Part shown: piece after piece, positions 17,076-24,870 of the stretch | Numbering within the stretch: the first letter of the stretch is position 1 | Layout: the number at the start of each line of letters is the position of its first letter | NCBI GenBank assembly: GCA_002429325.1 | Contig: DIZH01000012.1 | Location: 47,338 to 107,227 of the forward strand | Length of the DNA: 59,890 nt | DNA from: Patescibacteria group bacterium UBA6033 | GTDB lineage: Bacteria; Patescibacteriota; Minisyncoccia; Phycocordibacterales; Phycocordibacteraceae | Direction: 5' to 3' | Program-made: the position numbers and the translations under genes | Notes under the pieces: model-generated | The model's database searches: none | What the model was told of the DNA's origin: nothing | The model's input: only the letters and a program-made list of their open reading frames with translations

Positions 17076-18524
17076 TCAGGCTGCCTTCTGCACGCCAGCG
17101 AGCTCGGCCGCGGTCGTGAGGTACGGGAGTGGCGGCAATTCCTTGCCGGCTTCCGTCGCCTTCCACGCGCTGTAGAGCCACTCGACGAACTTGGTCATCG
17201 TGCGCCACGCGACCATGCGGTTGATGTGGGCGGGATTGAATTTCGTCACCCCTTTCACCGCTTCCACCGCGCCGTCGTCATGCACAACTTCCCAGCCGCC
17301 CTGGATACGCTTGCACTGCCCTTCCACCAGATTGACCTGGCGGATGACGACGCCCGCAGCATCCTTCACCCAGACTTGCGGCGTCGGGTGCGTCGCGAGA
17401 AAGCGCTTCTTCACTTCCTGTGCGACCAGGCCCCACGGCGAGTTCTTGCGGTACACCTGGAACTGGTTGGCAATCAAGTAGAGCGACTGGCGCCCTTCCT
17501 GATTCCAGTTGGAGAGTTGGCCTTGCCGGCGGCGGGCGAACATGGAGTTGCCCACCGTCGGCGTTTCGCCCTTCTCGAACTTGCTGCCATCGCGCTTCAG
17601 AGTATGCACCCCCAGGAACGCCTTGAGTTGGCTCGCGGACGGGAACCGGTTGATATCGCCAATGGCGACGATCAGCGGCCCTGCCGTGAGTTCGCCCACG
17701 CCTTCGATGGGTTCGAAGACCTTCCAGACCGCGAGGCCGTGGAGGAGCTTTTTGAGCTCAGCCTCGATCTGATGCTCTTCTTTCTCGAAAAGCTTCAGCA
17801 TGGCATCGTTCGCGACGCCCTGTTCAATCGAGACCTTCACGCCGCCCTCGGGGTACGCGTCCTGCACGCAGTACGCCAGTTTCTTCATGCGCTGGCGCAC
17901 GCGGTGCGCGCATGCCATGCGCGCGTCCATCGCCTCACGGCGACGGCGGACCACATCCTGTAAGAGGATGAGGTCGCGCTCGCGCGCGGTGACGCGATGG
18001 AACTGCGGTGCCGCGAGCTCGAAGAGTTTCGGAAGCGCAATGTGGTCGAACGTGACCTCGGTGCGCTTGCCGACATCGTCGACGGCCTTCAGTTTGGAGC
18101 GGTCCAGCTTGTGCTCGTCGCACAGACGCTTGAAGAGCGTCGAGCCGATCCAGTACACACCGCCGCCGCCGAGGCTCTCGAGTCGCTTGGAAAGCGCGAA
18201 CGCGAAGAACGCGCCCGAGCCGCCCATGACCATGAGCACGATGTCGTCCTTGCGGATCCCGTGGTCGGTGTAGTCGATCACGGCCGTCTTTCCACCTTCC
18301 TTCGCAGGGGGCAGCGAGACGGCACGCGAGCCGAGGAAACACATCTCGTGATCCTCGTCGGCGAGCGTGAGCTCGCGCGATTTGCCGCCGTCGATGATTT
18401 GCACCATCGTCGGTCGCTGCTCGATGACCATGCCATCGCGAACGACTTCTTTGTCGCGATACGAAATCGCGACGATGCGGCCGCCATGAGGCACGATGAC
18501 CGGGGTTGCTTTCTGTTGTTCCAC
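17076..18524 (-). CDS. Tas-like protein: IS110/Nop-type domain protein lying between hairpin arrays
   Basis: 482 aa from a GTG at 18524 with AAAGGAG 6 nt ahead; the open frame to 18734 runs through array hairpins and is rejected. N-terminal beta-rich region (about 1-75); RuvC-like region (about 80-180) with VIDYTDH and, further on, KAVDD...FDH in the places of IS110 catalytic acids, though the Glu normally before the GG motif is Met here (LMVMGGSG); basic coiled coil (about 185-245); then the C-terminal block beginning IEGVGELTAGPLIVAIGDI near residue 295, which resembles both the IS110 Transposase_20 domain and the Nop domain of box C/D proteins, with RRRQGQLSNW...RQSLYL after it; and an extra C-terminal domain of about 120 aa. 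It is placed exactly between two halves of one repeat system, so a role as the RNA-binding partner of the array (Tas) is inferred. A decayed IS110 transposase is the alternative. Confidence 0.75.
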   Translation of the reverse strand: MEQQKATPVIVPHGGRIVAISYRDKEVVRDGMVIEQRPTMVQIIDGGKSRELTLADEDHEMCFLGSRAVSLPPAKEGGKTAVIDYTDHGIRKDDIVLMVMGGSGAFFAFALSKRLESLGGGGVYWIGSTLFKRLCDEHKLDRSKLKAVDDVGKRTEVTFDHIALPKLFELAAPQFHRVTARERDLILLQDVVRRRREAMDARMACAHRVRQRMKKLAYCVQDAYPEGGVKVSIEQGVANDAMLKLFEKEEHQIEAELKKLLHGLAVWKVFEPIEGVGELTAGPLIVAIGDINRFPSASQLKAFLGVHTLKRDGSKFEKGETPTVGNSMFARRRQGQLSNWNQEGRQSLYLIANQFQVYRKNSPWGLVAQEVKKRFLATHPTPQVWVKDAAGVVIRQVNLVEGQCKRIQGGWEVVHDDGAVEAVKGVTKFNPAHINRMVAWRTMTKFVEWLYSAWKATEAGKELPPLPYLTTAAELAGVQKAA

Positions 18525-18584
18525 TGGGAACTCCTTTTCAATTTCGTCCAATGAAGGACATATGGTTGATGAAAAGACCAATGA

Positions 18585-19330
18585 GGGTGCGAACACGAAC
18601 CACCTCGTCAAAAGACAGTGACTTTTTCGTTCACACACCCTCTTACAAAACACTTGAATAAACGTCCTGTAAGAGGGTGCCGACGCTCGGAAGCGTCGGC
18701 GGAGAGACAATTCGAAGGTCGCCATAGACGGCATGGTTCCTTTCGTCTCTCAAAAAGACGGTAATGGGGACATGGTGAAGTTCGAAGAAATCAACTCTCC
18801 AATCGTCTCCATTACCTAAACTAGCAAAGAACAAATTGCAGCGAGACAATTCGGATAACGAATCAGAACCACGGATAGTATCGTCTCGCTGCAAAACGGA
18901 TTGCGGAAGAAAGACAGAGGTCTGCTCATTCAGTCAAGAACAGCGGTCGGGTCGTCCAACTTCCGCAAAAGGGTTCTGTGAGAATGACAATGGAGTTCTC
19001 GTCCAACACAACTTTTGTCGTCAAACTCACAGAATTTAACTTGGTTGCGCGACAAATGTTATGTCGTCTGACAAACATCGTGCGTCTCGTCGGCAACCAA
19101 AAGGGGCGGTAGGGAGACATTTTTCTTAACGTTTGAGAGATACACCCCCGCAATCGTCTCCCCACCTAAAACTATCTCGGCTGACCTGGCCGAGCGGGAG
19201 GACACATAAAAGATCGTCATGCGACATGACAGCCAACGTCCTCGTTCCGCATAATATCACTCTTTTACAAAATAGCAATACCCTTTCGGACTCTTGCAGA
19301 CACGCCGTGTCTGCAAGAGTCGGAGTGTTT
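18585..19330. repeat. TIGR-like dual-spacer hairpin array 2 (10 units plus a decayed one)
   Basis: Continues the same unit order as array 1 on the other side of the protein gene. Spacer pairs: cgaaccacc/gtgactttt; single cttgaataa (identical to array 1); attcgaagg/tggttcctt; tggtgaagt/actctccaa; attcggata/cggatagta; gaggtctgc/gcggtcggg; atggagttc/caacttttg; aatgttatg/tcgtgcgtc; tttttctta/cccccgcaa; cataaaaga/tgacagcca. Outer stems repeat those of array 1 in the same order, while the 9-nt segments differ. A short hairpin (GCCGACGCT/AGCGTCGGC, 18679-18700) again follows the single-spacer unit. At 19256-19321 a decayed copy of the single-spacer unit and a 15-bp-arm hairpin (19289-19321) open a further, truncated repeat period. 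Confidence 0.85.
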
Positions 19331-19335
19331 TGGGT

Positions 19336-19373
19336 AAAAAGAAACCGCTCGCCTTCCTCCAGGAAGCGAGCGG
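19336..19373 (-). terminator. Terminator of the CheY-like gene at 19396
   Basis: Imperfect stem CCGCTCG-C-CTTCC / GGAAG-CGAGCGG with loop TCCA, followed on the minus strand by a T-run (A-run at 19336-19344). Confidence 0.7.
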
Positions 19374-19395
19374 GTAACAGGTTGAAGAACTGAAT

Positions 19396-19758
19396 TCACT
19401 TGTGCACGTCATCGAGAGCGCCGAACAGGCTATTAGACTGCCCTTTGGAAGCAAATACGGCGTCCAACGCTGCGATTTCTATTTGGAATGCTGCGGCCCT
19501 GTCGCCCGAATGCACAATGATGGGAATCTTCTTGAAGCGTTCATCAGATCTCAGTCGGCGCAGCACCTCGATGCCGCTCGGCCCGCCGGGCATGCTGTTG
19601 TCGGTCACGATAGCGTCGAACTTACCCGGACCATGCTTAAGTATTTTCAGGAGTTCCGTTCCGTTCTGCACAACTGTTACGTCGTGCCCTCGGCCAACCA
19701 AACCCATGGTGACGAGTTCCCGTACATCGGGATTGTCGTCTGCAAACAGAATATTCAT
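19396..19758 (-). CDS. Single-domain response regulator (CheY-like)
   Basis: 120-aa receiver domain. Acidic pair DD at residues 7-8, phosphoacceptor Asp near residue 53 (VTDNSMPGG), Ser in HSGD near 83 and Lys in SKG near 104. No output domain, so it would signal by protein contact. Strong Shine-Dalgarno (AAAGGA) and promoter-like TTGTCG-N16-TTACAA upstream; own terminator. Downstream partner unknown. Confidence 0.9.
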   Translation of the reverse strand: MNILFADDNPDVRELVTMGLVGRGHDVTVVQNGTELLKILKHGPGKFDAIVTDNSMPGGPSGIEVLRRLRSDERFKKIPIIVHSGDRAAAFQIEIAALDAVFASKGQSNSLFGALDDVHK

Positions 19759-19816
19759 AGCAATCCTTTCTTTCTAAGAAGTTTGTAACACAGTTATTCA
19801 GAGACGACAAGTTCCA

Positions 19817-19846
19817 TAAAAACGACCGCGCCTCGTAGAGGCGCGG
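19817..19846 (-). terminator. Intrinsic terminator of the gene at 19862
   Basis: CCGCGCCTC-GTA-GAGGCGCGG with a T-run on the minus-strand side (A-rich 19817-19823). Confidence 0.8.
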
Positions 19847-19861
19847 TGACGGAAGTGAAGG

Positions 19862-20230
19862 TCAGGTGGTCTTCTTCTTTTTGACCGGCGGCCCGAAGTG
19901 GAAGTCGACCATGGCCGACATCACCTGGGATGGATTCAGTGACCTCGCCCAAGCAGCTTCCCAAACGGGTCTCCACCCCGTATCACGGAAGAACGATGCG
20001 TAGGGCGGATCGATGGTGATGTCGATCAGCTCAACCCTGCCGCACGTCTCGTCTCGGAGGAGTTGCACTTTCTCGCGCTCGCGCTCGATCTTCACCATCA
20101 AGGCCGGTAGATCGAGCAGTTTCCGCGCAAGCTGCTGTTCCTTCTTTCCGTAGCACGGCTGGACATCGCCTGCGCTCGCGGGCATCGCAGCGGGGATGAA
20201 AAACATCACCGCCAGTAGTAACTTAAGCAT
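19862..20230 (-). CDS. Secreted hypothetical protein, 122 aa
   Basis: Clear signal peptide with an AMPASA-G cleavage site near residue 20, then a soluble domain with two Cys (near 26 and 63) that could form a disulfide, and a Lys-rich C-terminus (KKKKTT). Family not recognised. Strong Shine-Dalgarno (GGAGGAG, 6 nt) and a canonical promoter with TTGACA at 20313-20318. Confidence 0.7.
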   Translation of the reverse strand: MLKLLLAVMFFIPAAMPASAGDVQPCYGKKEQQLARKLLDLPALMVKIEREREKVQLLRDETCGRVELIDITIDPPYASFFRDTGWRPVWEAAWARSLNPSQVMSAMVDFHFGPPVKKKKTT

Positions 20231-20289
20231 TGTGGTCTCCTCCGGTGTGAAGCTCAGAAGCGGGATGCTTCTGATGGCTGTCTGGCGGC

Positions 20290-20318
20290 GATTATCTCAC
20301 ACACCGGGTATCTGTCAA
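20290..20318 (-). promoter_or_regulatory. Promoter of the secreted 122-aa protein
   Basis: Minus strand TTGACA (20313-20318), 17-nt spacer, ATAATC (20290-20295). The leader to the ATG at 20230 is about 50 nt and includes the strong SD. Confidence 0.6.
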
Positions 20319-20323
20319 TTAGT

Positions 20324-20352
20324 AAACCGCCATTGGAAGTGAATGGCGGTTT
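20324..20352. terminator. Bidirectional hairpin terminator
   Basis: AAACCGCCATT-7 nt-AATGGCGGTTT. It follows the small gene that ends at 20358 on the minus strand and lies directly behind the promoter of the 19862 gene. Confidence 0.7.
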
Positions 20353-20357
20353 GGGTG

Positions 20358-20540
20358 TCAATGCAAGGCTTGTGGAATATGCCCGGCATAGGATGCGAGA
20401 ACTCCTGCAGCAGCAAACGCTTGCTCAGAACTCTGGAGGAAAATGACAATGGTCCTCGTGAGTTCAGCGAAAACGGCAGGCATGAGACCCGCGATAATGA
20501 TGAGAAAAAGACCGAGACCCAATGCGCGGAAGATTCCCAC
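20358..20540 (-). CDS. Small membrane protein, 60 aa
   Basis: A hydrophobic segment (about residues 5-26, MGIFRALGLGLFLIIIAGLM) followed by a second amphipathic or membrane-associated stretch (about 29-55). GTG start, no clear ribosome-binding site. Family not recognised; supported by open frame, hydrophobicity and the terminator that follows. Confidence 0.45.
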   Translation of the reverse strand: MGIFRALGLGLFLIIIAGLMPAVFAELTRTIVIFLQSSEQAFAAAGVLASYAGHIPQALH

Positions 20541-20839
20541 GGGAATAATCGTGATGGATAAGCTGGTTCAGGTGAACGAATCAGCGAGACAAGTGGCGTG
20601 TCTCCTCAGCTTCTGCTCGTACTTCTCAAAGTCCTTCCATCTATTACAACGATACGTGCGCGCCAAAGGTTACGAGAATACCGAGGATGTAAGAGCTTTA
20701 GTGTGACATTCCGCAAACCCGGTAATAGACACAAGGGTTCAACGGCACTAGCTACGGTACGAGTGTGAGAGACATTCGCGACTATACTCGCTCGTCATAG
20801 ATTATTGATGTTTCTACTGATAATCGCGCCATACCTACT
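20541..20839. other. Intergenic region without a recognised gene
   Basis: About 300 bases. I see no convincing gene. A TATACT at about 20781 could be a -10 box for the PAS-protein gene, leaving a 50-nt leader; no -35 partner stands out. Confidence 0.4.
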
Positions 20840-21412
20840 GTGAATACACACAACCTAAAATCAAAAGAATCCCAGGACCTGGCGCTACATTACATGAAGA
20901 CGCTAGTTGAGGTTGCACGCGAGTCATTCCTCATCCTCGACTCCGGCCTTCGCGTTGTGTCAGCGAACCCGACCTTTTATGAGAATTTCAAAGTATCTCC
21001 GGAAAAGACGGAAAACATTTTTCTGTATGAACTCGGAAATGGGCAATGGAATATACCAGCTTTAAAAAGCCTGCTTGAAGAAGTCTTGCCCCAGAAAAAA
21101 GTGGTTAAGGACTATGAGGTGAAGCATGAATTCCAAAAGATCGGACAGAAAACTATACTGCTGAATGCACGCCAGATAGACATCGGTGCGGCGCATATGA
21201 TTGTGCTTGCTATGGAGGACATTACCGCTCGAAAAGAACTCGAGGTACAGCTCGCCACCTACACGACGGAGCTGGAGCTGAAAGTCGCAGAACGTACTGC
21301 AGAAATTGCTGACAGAATAAAAGACCTGGAATCTCTGAACAAAGCTATGGTCGGCAGAGAACTCAGAATGATAGAGCTAAAGAAAGAGCTGGCGACATAC
21401 CAAGCGAACTAA
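20840..21412 (+). CDS. PAS-domain protein with C-terminal coiled coil
   Basis: 190 aa, GTG start. A PAS domain (about 18-135; FLILDSGLRVVSANPTF at its start and the ITARKE exit motif) is followed by a Glu/Lys-rich coiled coil (about 140-188). No kinase or output domain, so it probably senses a signal and interacts with the histidine kinase encoded 21 nt downstream. First gene of a four-gene signalling run. Confidence 0.8.
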   Translation: MNTHNLKSKESQDLALHYMKTLVEVARESFLILDSGLRVVSANPTFYENFKVSPEKTENIFLYELGNGQWNIPALKSLLEEVLPQKKVVKDYEVKHEFQKIGQKTILLNARQIDIGAAHMIVLAMEDITARKELEVQLATYTTELELKVAERTAEIADRIKDLESLNKAMVGRELRMIELKKELATYQAN

Positions 21413-21433
21413 GAGACTGCGGTACTAACGCCT

Positions 21434-22660
21434 ATGTCATTTAATACCCCGCGACTGGAGACCGCACAAGAGTCAGCATATAAACGCGACATTGAGGACT
21501 CGCAAGCTGCGATATTGAACGTCTTGGAAGATCAGAAACTAGATTCTGAGAAGATACTGAAGAAGAAAGTCATCGACGAAGCTATCCTCGCGAGCATCGG
21601 CGACGGCCTGGTCGTCGTCGATAAAGAAGGCAGGATAACCTACGTCAATCAGGCCTTTGAGAAATTAGTCGGTTGGACTTCCGCTGAAGTGCTGGGAAAG
21701 CACTTCCTTGAGGCTGTCCCTCGAGAAGATGAAAAAGGCAATGTCGTACCATTTAATGAGCGCATCCTGAGCAAAGTGCTCTCCGGAGAGGTGGTCGTTG
21801 CTGACCTCACGAACCCGTTCTATTACATTCGCAAAGACAAGAGCCGATTCCCTACCAGCAGTATCGTTACTTCTATTCTGCTTGATGGCGAAATTATCGG
21901 CGTCGTAGAAACATTTCGAGATATCACCAAAGAAAAGGAAATTGATAAAGCAAAGACCGAATTCGTATCGCTCGCCTCTCACCAACTACGAACGCCGCTC
22001 TCCACGATAAATTGGTATACGGAAATGCTGCTATCCGGGGATGTCGGAAAGTTTAATGCTGACCAAGAGCGCTATCTGAAAGAGATATATCGAGGAAATA
22101 AGCGTATGGTGTCTCTGGTGAACGCTCTTCTTAGTGTCTCCCGTATGGACCTCGGGACATTTGTCCTTGAGCCTGAACCTACCGATATCATTCGGCTGGT
22201 ACAAACCGTGGTCGATGAGCAGAAGTTCCATATCGATCGGAAGAAGATAGCGCTCTCTACCCACTTCCCTACAGCAATACCAATCATCCAAGCCGACGGC
22301 AAGCTTCTCAGCATGGTCGTTCAGAACCTGCTCTCGAATGCGATCAAATATACGCCCGAGAGCGGCACCGTGAGCGTGTCCCTTGCGTTACGTGAGGATA
22401 CAAAAACCGTCTTATTTACTATTGCTGATTCTGGGTATGGCATACCCCAGAATCAGCAGGACCGAATATTTACGAAACTCTTCCGCGCCGACAATGTACG
22501 TGGGAAAGACACTGAGGGTACGGGACTCGGGCTCTATATCGCGAAATCCATAGTCGATAACTCTGGCGGAAGGTTATGGTTCGAATCAAAAGAGAACCAT
22601 GGTACGACGTTCTACCTTGAACTGCCGCGCGGCACAGTACCAGATGCATTTACTGAATAG
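21434..22660 (+). CDS. PAS-containing sensor histidine kinase
   Basis: 408 aa, no membrane segment, so cytosolic. N-terminal coiled region (1-60), PAS domain (about 52-170) and then HisKA with SHQLRTPL, phospho-His near residue 182. The HATPase_c domain has the N box (NLLSNAIKYTPE, about 305), DSGYGIP (about 335) and GTGLGLYIAKS (about 362). It overlaps no gene but is followed at 11 nt by a response regulator, making a complete phosphorelay set. Confidence 0.95.
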   Translation: MSFNTPRLETAQESAYKRDIEDSQAAILNVLEDQKLDSEKILKKKVIDEAILASIGDGLVVVDKEGRITYVNQAFEKLVGWTSAEVLGKHFLEAVPREDEKGNVVPFNERILSKVLSGEVVVADLTNPFYYIRKDKSRFPTSSIVTSILLDGEIIGVVETFRDITKEKEIDKAKTEFVSLASHQLRTPLSTINWYTEMLLSGDVGKFNADQERYLKEIYRGNKRMVSLVNALLSVSRMDLGTFVLEPEPTDIIRLVQTVVDEQKFHIDRKKIALSTHFPTAIPIIQADGKLLSMVVQNLLSNAIKYTPESGTVSVSLALREDTKTVLFTIADSGYGIPQNQQDRIFTKLFRADNVRGKDTEGTGLGLYIAKSIVDNSGGRLWFESKENHGTTFYLELPRGTVPDAFTE

Positions 22661-22670
22661 TCCTACTTCT

Positions 22671-23141
22671 ATGACAACTAAAAAAATAAAAACCATATTG
22701 GTCATCGAGGACGAACGCCCCCTTCTGGCGGTCATTACGATGAAACTTGAGAAGGAGGGTATGCGTGTCATAACGAGTCGTAGCGTCGAGCGAGCCTTCA
22801 GTACCGCGCTCGAGGAGAATGCTGCCGGAGGCATCACGATGAGCAGTGTCGAGATGGCACTGGACCACCTGGACGACCTCGAACAGGTCGATGCGGTCTG
22901 GCTTGATCATAATCTCCTCGGGAGCGAGGACGGGCTTGATTTCGTCAGAAAATTCAAAGCGAACGGCGGGCGTTGGGCGACTATTCCTATTTTTGTAGTT
23001 TCGAATACCGCAGACCCCGAACTCGTAAAGGAGTATGCATTGCTTGGGGTTGAGCACTATTACGTCAAAGCGGAACATACCTTGGAAAGCATCGTGAAGG
23101 ATATACAAGGAAGTATTACTACCAAGCACCCCGCGGTATGA
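22671..23141 (+). CDS. Response regulator receiver protein (divergent)
   Basis: 156 aa from ATG 22671 (the frame opens at 22599 inside the kinase gene). Acidic pair ED near residues 12-13, phosphoacceptor Asp in WLDHNLLG near 83, and Lys in YVKAE near 136. It has an unusually long insertion between beta2 and beta3 (about residues 38-72), the reason it is longer than a plain receiver domain. Its stop overlaps the next regulator (ATGA). Confidence 0.82.
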   Translation: MTTKKIKTILVIEDERPLLAVITMKLEKEGMRVITSRSVERAFSTALEENAAGGITMSSVEMALDHLDDLEQVDAVWLDHNLLGSEDGLDFVRKFKANGGRWATIPIFVVSNTADPELVKEYALLGVEHYYVKAEHTLESIVKDIQGSITTKHPAV

Positions 23142-23536
23142 CCACTGACCCGCAGAAAGAAACGGTTCTTATTGTGGAAGACGAGGTCTCCCTACGAGGC
23201 GCGCTGCGCGACAAATTCACACGCGAAGGCTTCCAGGTGTATGAAGCAAAGGATGGCGAAGAGGGGTTGGCCGTAGCACGAGCTTCACGCCCGCAGGTCA
23301 TCCTCCTCGACCTGATGATGCCGAAAATGGACGGTATGACCATGCTCACGCTTTTACGTGCGATGGACGCGTGGGGTCTCCGCGTACCAGTATTCGTACT
23401 CACGAACCTCGGTGAGGACGACAAATTAACGATGAAAGGAATCCTCGATGACTCTTTTGCGTACTATCTCGTTAAGTCAAACTGGTCGATTGACCAGATC
23501 GTAGTAAAGGTTCGCGAAGCAATTATGCGGCCATAA
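23138..23536 (+). CDS. Response regulator receiver protein
   Basis: 132-aa CheY-like domain: EDE near residues 14-16, phosphoacceptor Asp in LLDLMMPKMDG near 58, Thr in LTNLG near 88 and Lys in LVKSN near 112. Four-nucleotide ATGA overlap with the previous regulator. Together with 21434 and 22671 it forms a kinase with two receivers. Confidence 0.92.
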   Translation: MTTDPQKETVLIVEDEVSLRGALRDKFTREGFQVYEAKDGEEGLAVARASRPQVILLDLMMPKMDGMTMLTLLRAMDAWGLRVPVFVLTNLGEDDKLTMKGILDDSFAYYLVKSNWSIDQIVVKVREAIMRP

Positions 23537-23675
23537 CTGAACTGTTTGGAGCACCGTGTCAGTTGCGACAAAACTCAGAAACAATGGTATACTCCAAATG
23601 TGTAATCTATCTCCACGGTGCGAGGGCTGTAATACATCTGTAATAGTATCGAGCCTGGCTCGACTACAATAGAAT

Positions 23676-24188
23676 ATGACTCCCAAGCAAAAAGCCGAGC
23701 GCCAAGCCGTCTTGACGGGCGCGCACGCTGCCTATGCAAAAGGCCTGAGTTCGCATGCCTTTTTCAAACTCAATAATCGAGCGACGAGCGATGATCTCGT
23801 ACAAGATACGTTCATGAAGACATGGAAGTATCTTGCCAAGGATGGGAAAATCGATGTGATGAAAGCATTCCTGTACCACATCCTCAACAACCTTATCGTC
23901 GACGAGTATCGCAAACGAAAACTAATTTCATTGGATTTATTGCTGACCAAAGGGTATGAGCCGAGCGCTGACTATACTGACCGTCTTATCAATACGCTCG
24001 ACGGAAAATCGGCTCTTTTCCTTATTCAGCGGCTCCCTCTCTCCTACCAGAAAGTCATGCGCATGCGCTATGTGCAAGACCTCTCCCTTTCTGAGATGTC
24101 GGTCATCACTGGCCAATCGAAGAACACCATGGCTGTGCAGCTGCATCGTGGACTCGCCAAACTCAAGGTCTTGTACAACCACGCCTAA
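23676..24188 (+). CDS. RNA polymerase sigma factor, ECF-type
   Basis: 170 aa. Region 2 (ATSDDLVQDTFMKTWKYL, about 36-55) and region 4 (LPLSYQKVMRMRYVQDLSLSEMSVITGQSKNTMAVQLHRGLAKLK, about 117-163) are recognisable. No anti-sigma factor gene is visible next to it. TACAAT-N5-ATG suggests a leaderless start; another extended -10 (TGGTATACT near 23585) and a GAGCC/GGCTC palindrome lie upstream. Likely the transcriptional output for the signalling cluster, by proximity only. Confidence 0.88.
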   Translation: MTPKQKAERQAVLTGAHAAYAKGLSSHAFFKLNNRATSDDLVQDTFMKTWKYLAKDGKIDVMKAFLYHILNNLIVDEYRKRKLISLDLLLTKGYEPSADYTDRLINTLDGKSALFLIQRLPLSYQKVMRMRYVQDLSLSEMSVITGQSKNTMAVQLHRGLAKLKVLYNHA

Positions 24189-24275
24189 GCTAGTGTGTCA
24201 TGTAGTGAGAAGCGGCTCGTCTTCATCTATGAGCCGAACTAAGGGTTCCTCATTATCCACTTATCGCACCCCTCT

Positions 24276-24407
24276 ATGCTGGAAACACTACTGATTGTTT
24301 TGCTCGTACTCTGGCTCCTCGGATTTAGCTTCCATCTTGGAGGAAGTCTCATACACATTCTGCTTGTGATAGCCCTCATCGTGTTCATTGTCCGCATGCT
24401 GTCGTAA
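24276..24407 (+). CDS. lmo0937-family small membrane protein (43 aa)
   Basis: MLETLLIVLLVLWLLGF then HLGGSLIHILLVIALIVFIVRMLS: two hydrophobic helices with the central H-GG-LIH motif of the lmo0937 family. Function unknown. Follows the sigma factor by 87 nt. Too short for routine ORF calling. Confidence 0.8.
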   Translation: MLETLLIVLLVLWLLGFSFHLGGSLIHILLVIALIVFIVRMLS

Positions 24408-24414
24408 CAGAACA

Positions 24415-24801
24415 CTAGGGAGCGGCGATATGGGAGATACGGCTCACCACTACGTGCTCGCGATCGATGATACCAATCACTTCGACTCGCGCACCGGTCC
24501 ATGAAGAGAGATCGGTCGGTGGTAATGCATCGAACGTCAGCGCTTTGGATACGGTGTCTCCCTTCTCGTTCTGATAGAACAGGTACGGTACTGGCCCAAC
24601 ATTATTCGGATAGAACACGAGTGTACCGACGTGGTCGAATGTGCCCGTAGCGGCCACCGCAGCAGCTAGTGAAGGTACCTCTATCTCTCCTAGCGTGGAT
24701 GTAGCCAAGGTCGATGTGCCGACTACGACAACGCGGTGGCTTGTAGAAGCCAGCACGAATATAAACAAAAGGAGTGCCAAAGCTAGTGCGCGCCACATCA
24801 T
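24415..24801 (-). CDS. Membrane-anchored hypothetical protein, 128 aa
   Basis: N-terminal hydrophobic anchor (about residues 3-20), then an extracellular domain of small beta strands ending in VEVIGIIDREHVVVSRISHI, which resembles a short OB-like fold. Family not recognised. Divergent from the gene at 24871; start ATGATG at 24801. Confidence 0.65.
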   Translation of the reverse strand: MMWRALALALLLFIFVLASTSHRVVVVGTSTLATSTLGEIEVPSLAAAVAATGTFDHVGTLVFYPNNVGPVPYLFYQNEKGDTVSKALTFDALPPTDLSSWTGARVEVIGIIDREHVVVSRISHIAAP

Positions 24802-24870
24802 ATAGTGGGTGACGTCCGGTATGAGAGAAGCATTACCGACTCTTCAATTTATCCATCTCATTTTCTTTCC

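Noticed and set aside
16954..18584. A simple IS110-type insertion sequence interrupting the array
   Set aside because: The array units continue in register on both sides, the gene has its own terminator and SD, and the protein departs from a standard transposase. A decayed IS remains possible but fits less well.
18525..18734. Longer N-terminus of the Tas-like protein (start at 18734)
   Set aside because: The extra 70 codons translate array hairpins; a good SD precedes the GTG at 18524.
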